This document shows positions 4,546 to 5,582 of a DNA stretch of 5,582 nucleotides, one piece after another. This DNA comes from Asaia bogorensis (lineage in GTDB: Bacteria > Pseudomonadota > Alphaproteobacteria > Acetobacterales > Acetobacteraceae): the NCBI GenBank assembly GCA_945886995.1, contig CAMCZJ010000196.1:1-5582 (forward strand), in the 5' to 3' direction. Numbering within the stretch: the stretch's first letter is position 1; each line of letters opens with the position of its first letter. A program made the position numbers and the translations under genes. Under the pieces are notes generated by a model. The model did not search any database, was not told the origin of the DNA, and saw only the letters and a program-made list of their open reading frames with translations.

Positions 4546-5582
4546 ATGAACCGTCCTGTCACACCCATGCTCGATCGCGTTTCAATCCCAAGCGATTTGC
4601 GCAATTTCTCGGCCGATCAATTGAAGCGCCTGGCCGAGGAATTGCGCGCCGAGACGATTGACGCGGTTTCCGTCACCGGGGGGCATCTTGGTGCATCGCT
4701 TGGGGTGGTGGAATTGACCGTTGCCGTGCACGCAATTTTCGACACGCCGCATGACCGGCTGATCTGGGATGTCGGGCATCAGGCCTATCCGCACAAAATC
4801 CTGACAGGCCGGCGCGATCGCATCCGCACGCTGCGCCAAAGCGGCGGGCTTTCCGGCTTCACCCGGCGGAGTGAGAGTGAATACGATCCCTTCGGTGCCG
4901 CGCATTCTTCGACCAGCATTTCCGCGGGCCTAGGCATGGCGATTGGCAGCCAATTGCAGGGCAAGGATCGCCATGTGATTTCCGTGATTGGCGATGGGTC
5001 CATGAGTGCGGGCATGGCCTATGAGGCCATGAACAATGCAGGCGCATCCAAGGCGAACCTCATTGTCATTCTGAACGATAATGACATGTCCATCGCCCCA
5101 CCTGTTGGTGCGATGAGTGCTTATCTGTCCAAGCTTATTTCATCGCGCCCCTTCCTTTCACTGCGCGATATGATGGCGCGGCTGGCCAAGCGCTTCCCGG
5201 CACCTTTGGAACGCGCCGCGCGGCGCGCCGATGAATATGCGCGCGGGCTGCTGACTGGCGGCACGCTGTTTGAAGAGCTTGGCTTCTATTATGTCGGCCC
5301 GGTAGATGGGCATGATCTGGACCATTTGCTGCCCATTCTGCGCAATCTGCGCGATACGGATCACCAAGGCCCGATCCTGCTGCATGTGGTGACGCAAAAG
5401 GGCAAGGGCTATGCGCCGGCGGAATCCGCGCCTGACAAATATCACGGCGTTGTGAAGTTCAATGTCATCACCGGCGAACAGGCCAAGGCACCGCCTGGCC
5501 CGCCTTCCTTCACCAAGGTCTTCGCCAATGCGCTGATTGCGGAGGCTGAAGCGAATGAGGGCATCGTCGCCATCAATGCCGC
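4546..5582 (+). CDS. dxs: 1-deoxy-D-xylulose-5-phosphate synthase, N-terminal part (cut by right edge)
   Basis: Dxs condenses pyruvate and glyceraldehyde 3-phosphate, using thiamine diphosphate and magnesium, to make DXP for the MEP isoprenoid pathway and for thiamine and pyridoxal synthesis. The window holds 345 complete codons with no stop. Motifs: T44-GGHLGASLGVVELTVAVH-62 with H47; D75-VGHQAYPHKILTGR with H78; F116-GAAHSSTSIS; the thiamine diphosphate/Mg2+ motif G149-DGSMSAG with D150; and L176-NDNDMSI with N179. These match E. coli H49, H80, D152 and N181 at a constant offset of two. The segment equivalent to the catalytic glutamate E370 of E. coli lies beyond the edge. ATG 4546 follows the ispA TAA with no gap, and GGAG (4535-4538) inside ispA provides the ribosome site, so the two genes are coupled. 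Confidence 0.97.
   Translation, partial: MNRPVTPMLDRVSIPSDLRNFSADQLKRLAEELRAETIDAVSVTGGHLGASLGVVELTVAVHAIFDTPHDRLIWDVGHQAYPHKILTGRRDRIRTLRQSGGLSGFTRRSESEYDPFGAAHSSTSISAGLGMAIGSQLQGKDRHVISVIGDGSMSAGMAYEAMNNAGASKANLIVILNDNDMSIAPPVGAMSAYLSKLISSRPFLSLRDMMARLAKRFPAPLERAARRADEYARGLLTGGTLFEELGFYYVGPVDGHDLDHLLPILRNLRDTDHQGPILLHVVTQKGKGYAPAESAPDKYHGVVKFNVITGEQAKAPPGPPSFTKVFANALIAEAEANEGIVAINA

Noticed and set aside
1..5582. Search for CRISPR arrays, tRNA or rRNA genes, insertion-sequence ends, phage genes, toxin-antitoxin pairs or a new defence-type system
   Set aside because: No spaced repeats, cloverleaf-like segments, terminal inverted repeats with transposase, or unexplained gene clusters were seen. 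All sizeable coding space is assigned to recognised families except the partial membrane protein.

Overview
The window is a compact, gene-dense, GC-rich stretch of chromosomal type. High G+C at third codon positions, an ispA-dxs isoprenoid cluster preceded by xseB and a histone-deacetylase-family gene, and a Bug/TctC-type periplasmic binding protein together suggest an alphaproteobacterium. Acetobacteraceae (Roseomonas-like) is my best guess. That placement is inferred from gene content and style, not from a marker gene.

Left arm (1-1062), minus strand: a ROK-family sugar kinase of the Mak/fructokinase type is followed by a small membrane protein. Their stop and start codons overlap (TGATG), and the membrane protein runs off the left edge. 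An 80-bp intergenic region (1063-1142) separates this pair from everything to the right and must hold the divergent control signals.

Right arm (1143-5582), plus strand: tusA-like sulfur carrier, then a class II-like histone deacetylase/acetylpolyamine amidohydrolase homologue overlapping it by ATGA. A 60-bp gap leads to a TctC/Bug solute-binding protein with its own strong Shine-Dalgarno sequence. A 33-bp gap carrying a hairpin follows, then xseB (exonuclease VII small subunit), ispA (farnesyl diphosphate synthase, 8-bp gap) and dxs (DXP synthase, 0-bp gap, cut by the right edge). The last three form a tight translationally coupled set. Dxs makes the first dedicated MEP-pathway intermediate, and IspA condenses the C5 units made by that pathway into farnesyl diphosphate for quinones, undecaprenyl carrier, hopanoids or carotenoids.

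Most of the window is ordinary housekeeping sequence. I found no phage, insertion sequence, CRISPR array, RNA gene or clearly new system. The points worth a second look are the orphan TctC-type gene lodged between the deacetylase gene and xseB, the perfect 7-bp hairpin ending one base before the only possible xseB start, the translational coupling of a TusA-like protein to a deacetylase, and the uncharacterised membrane protein coupled to the ROK kinase.
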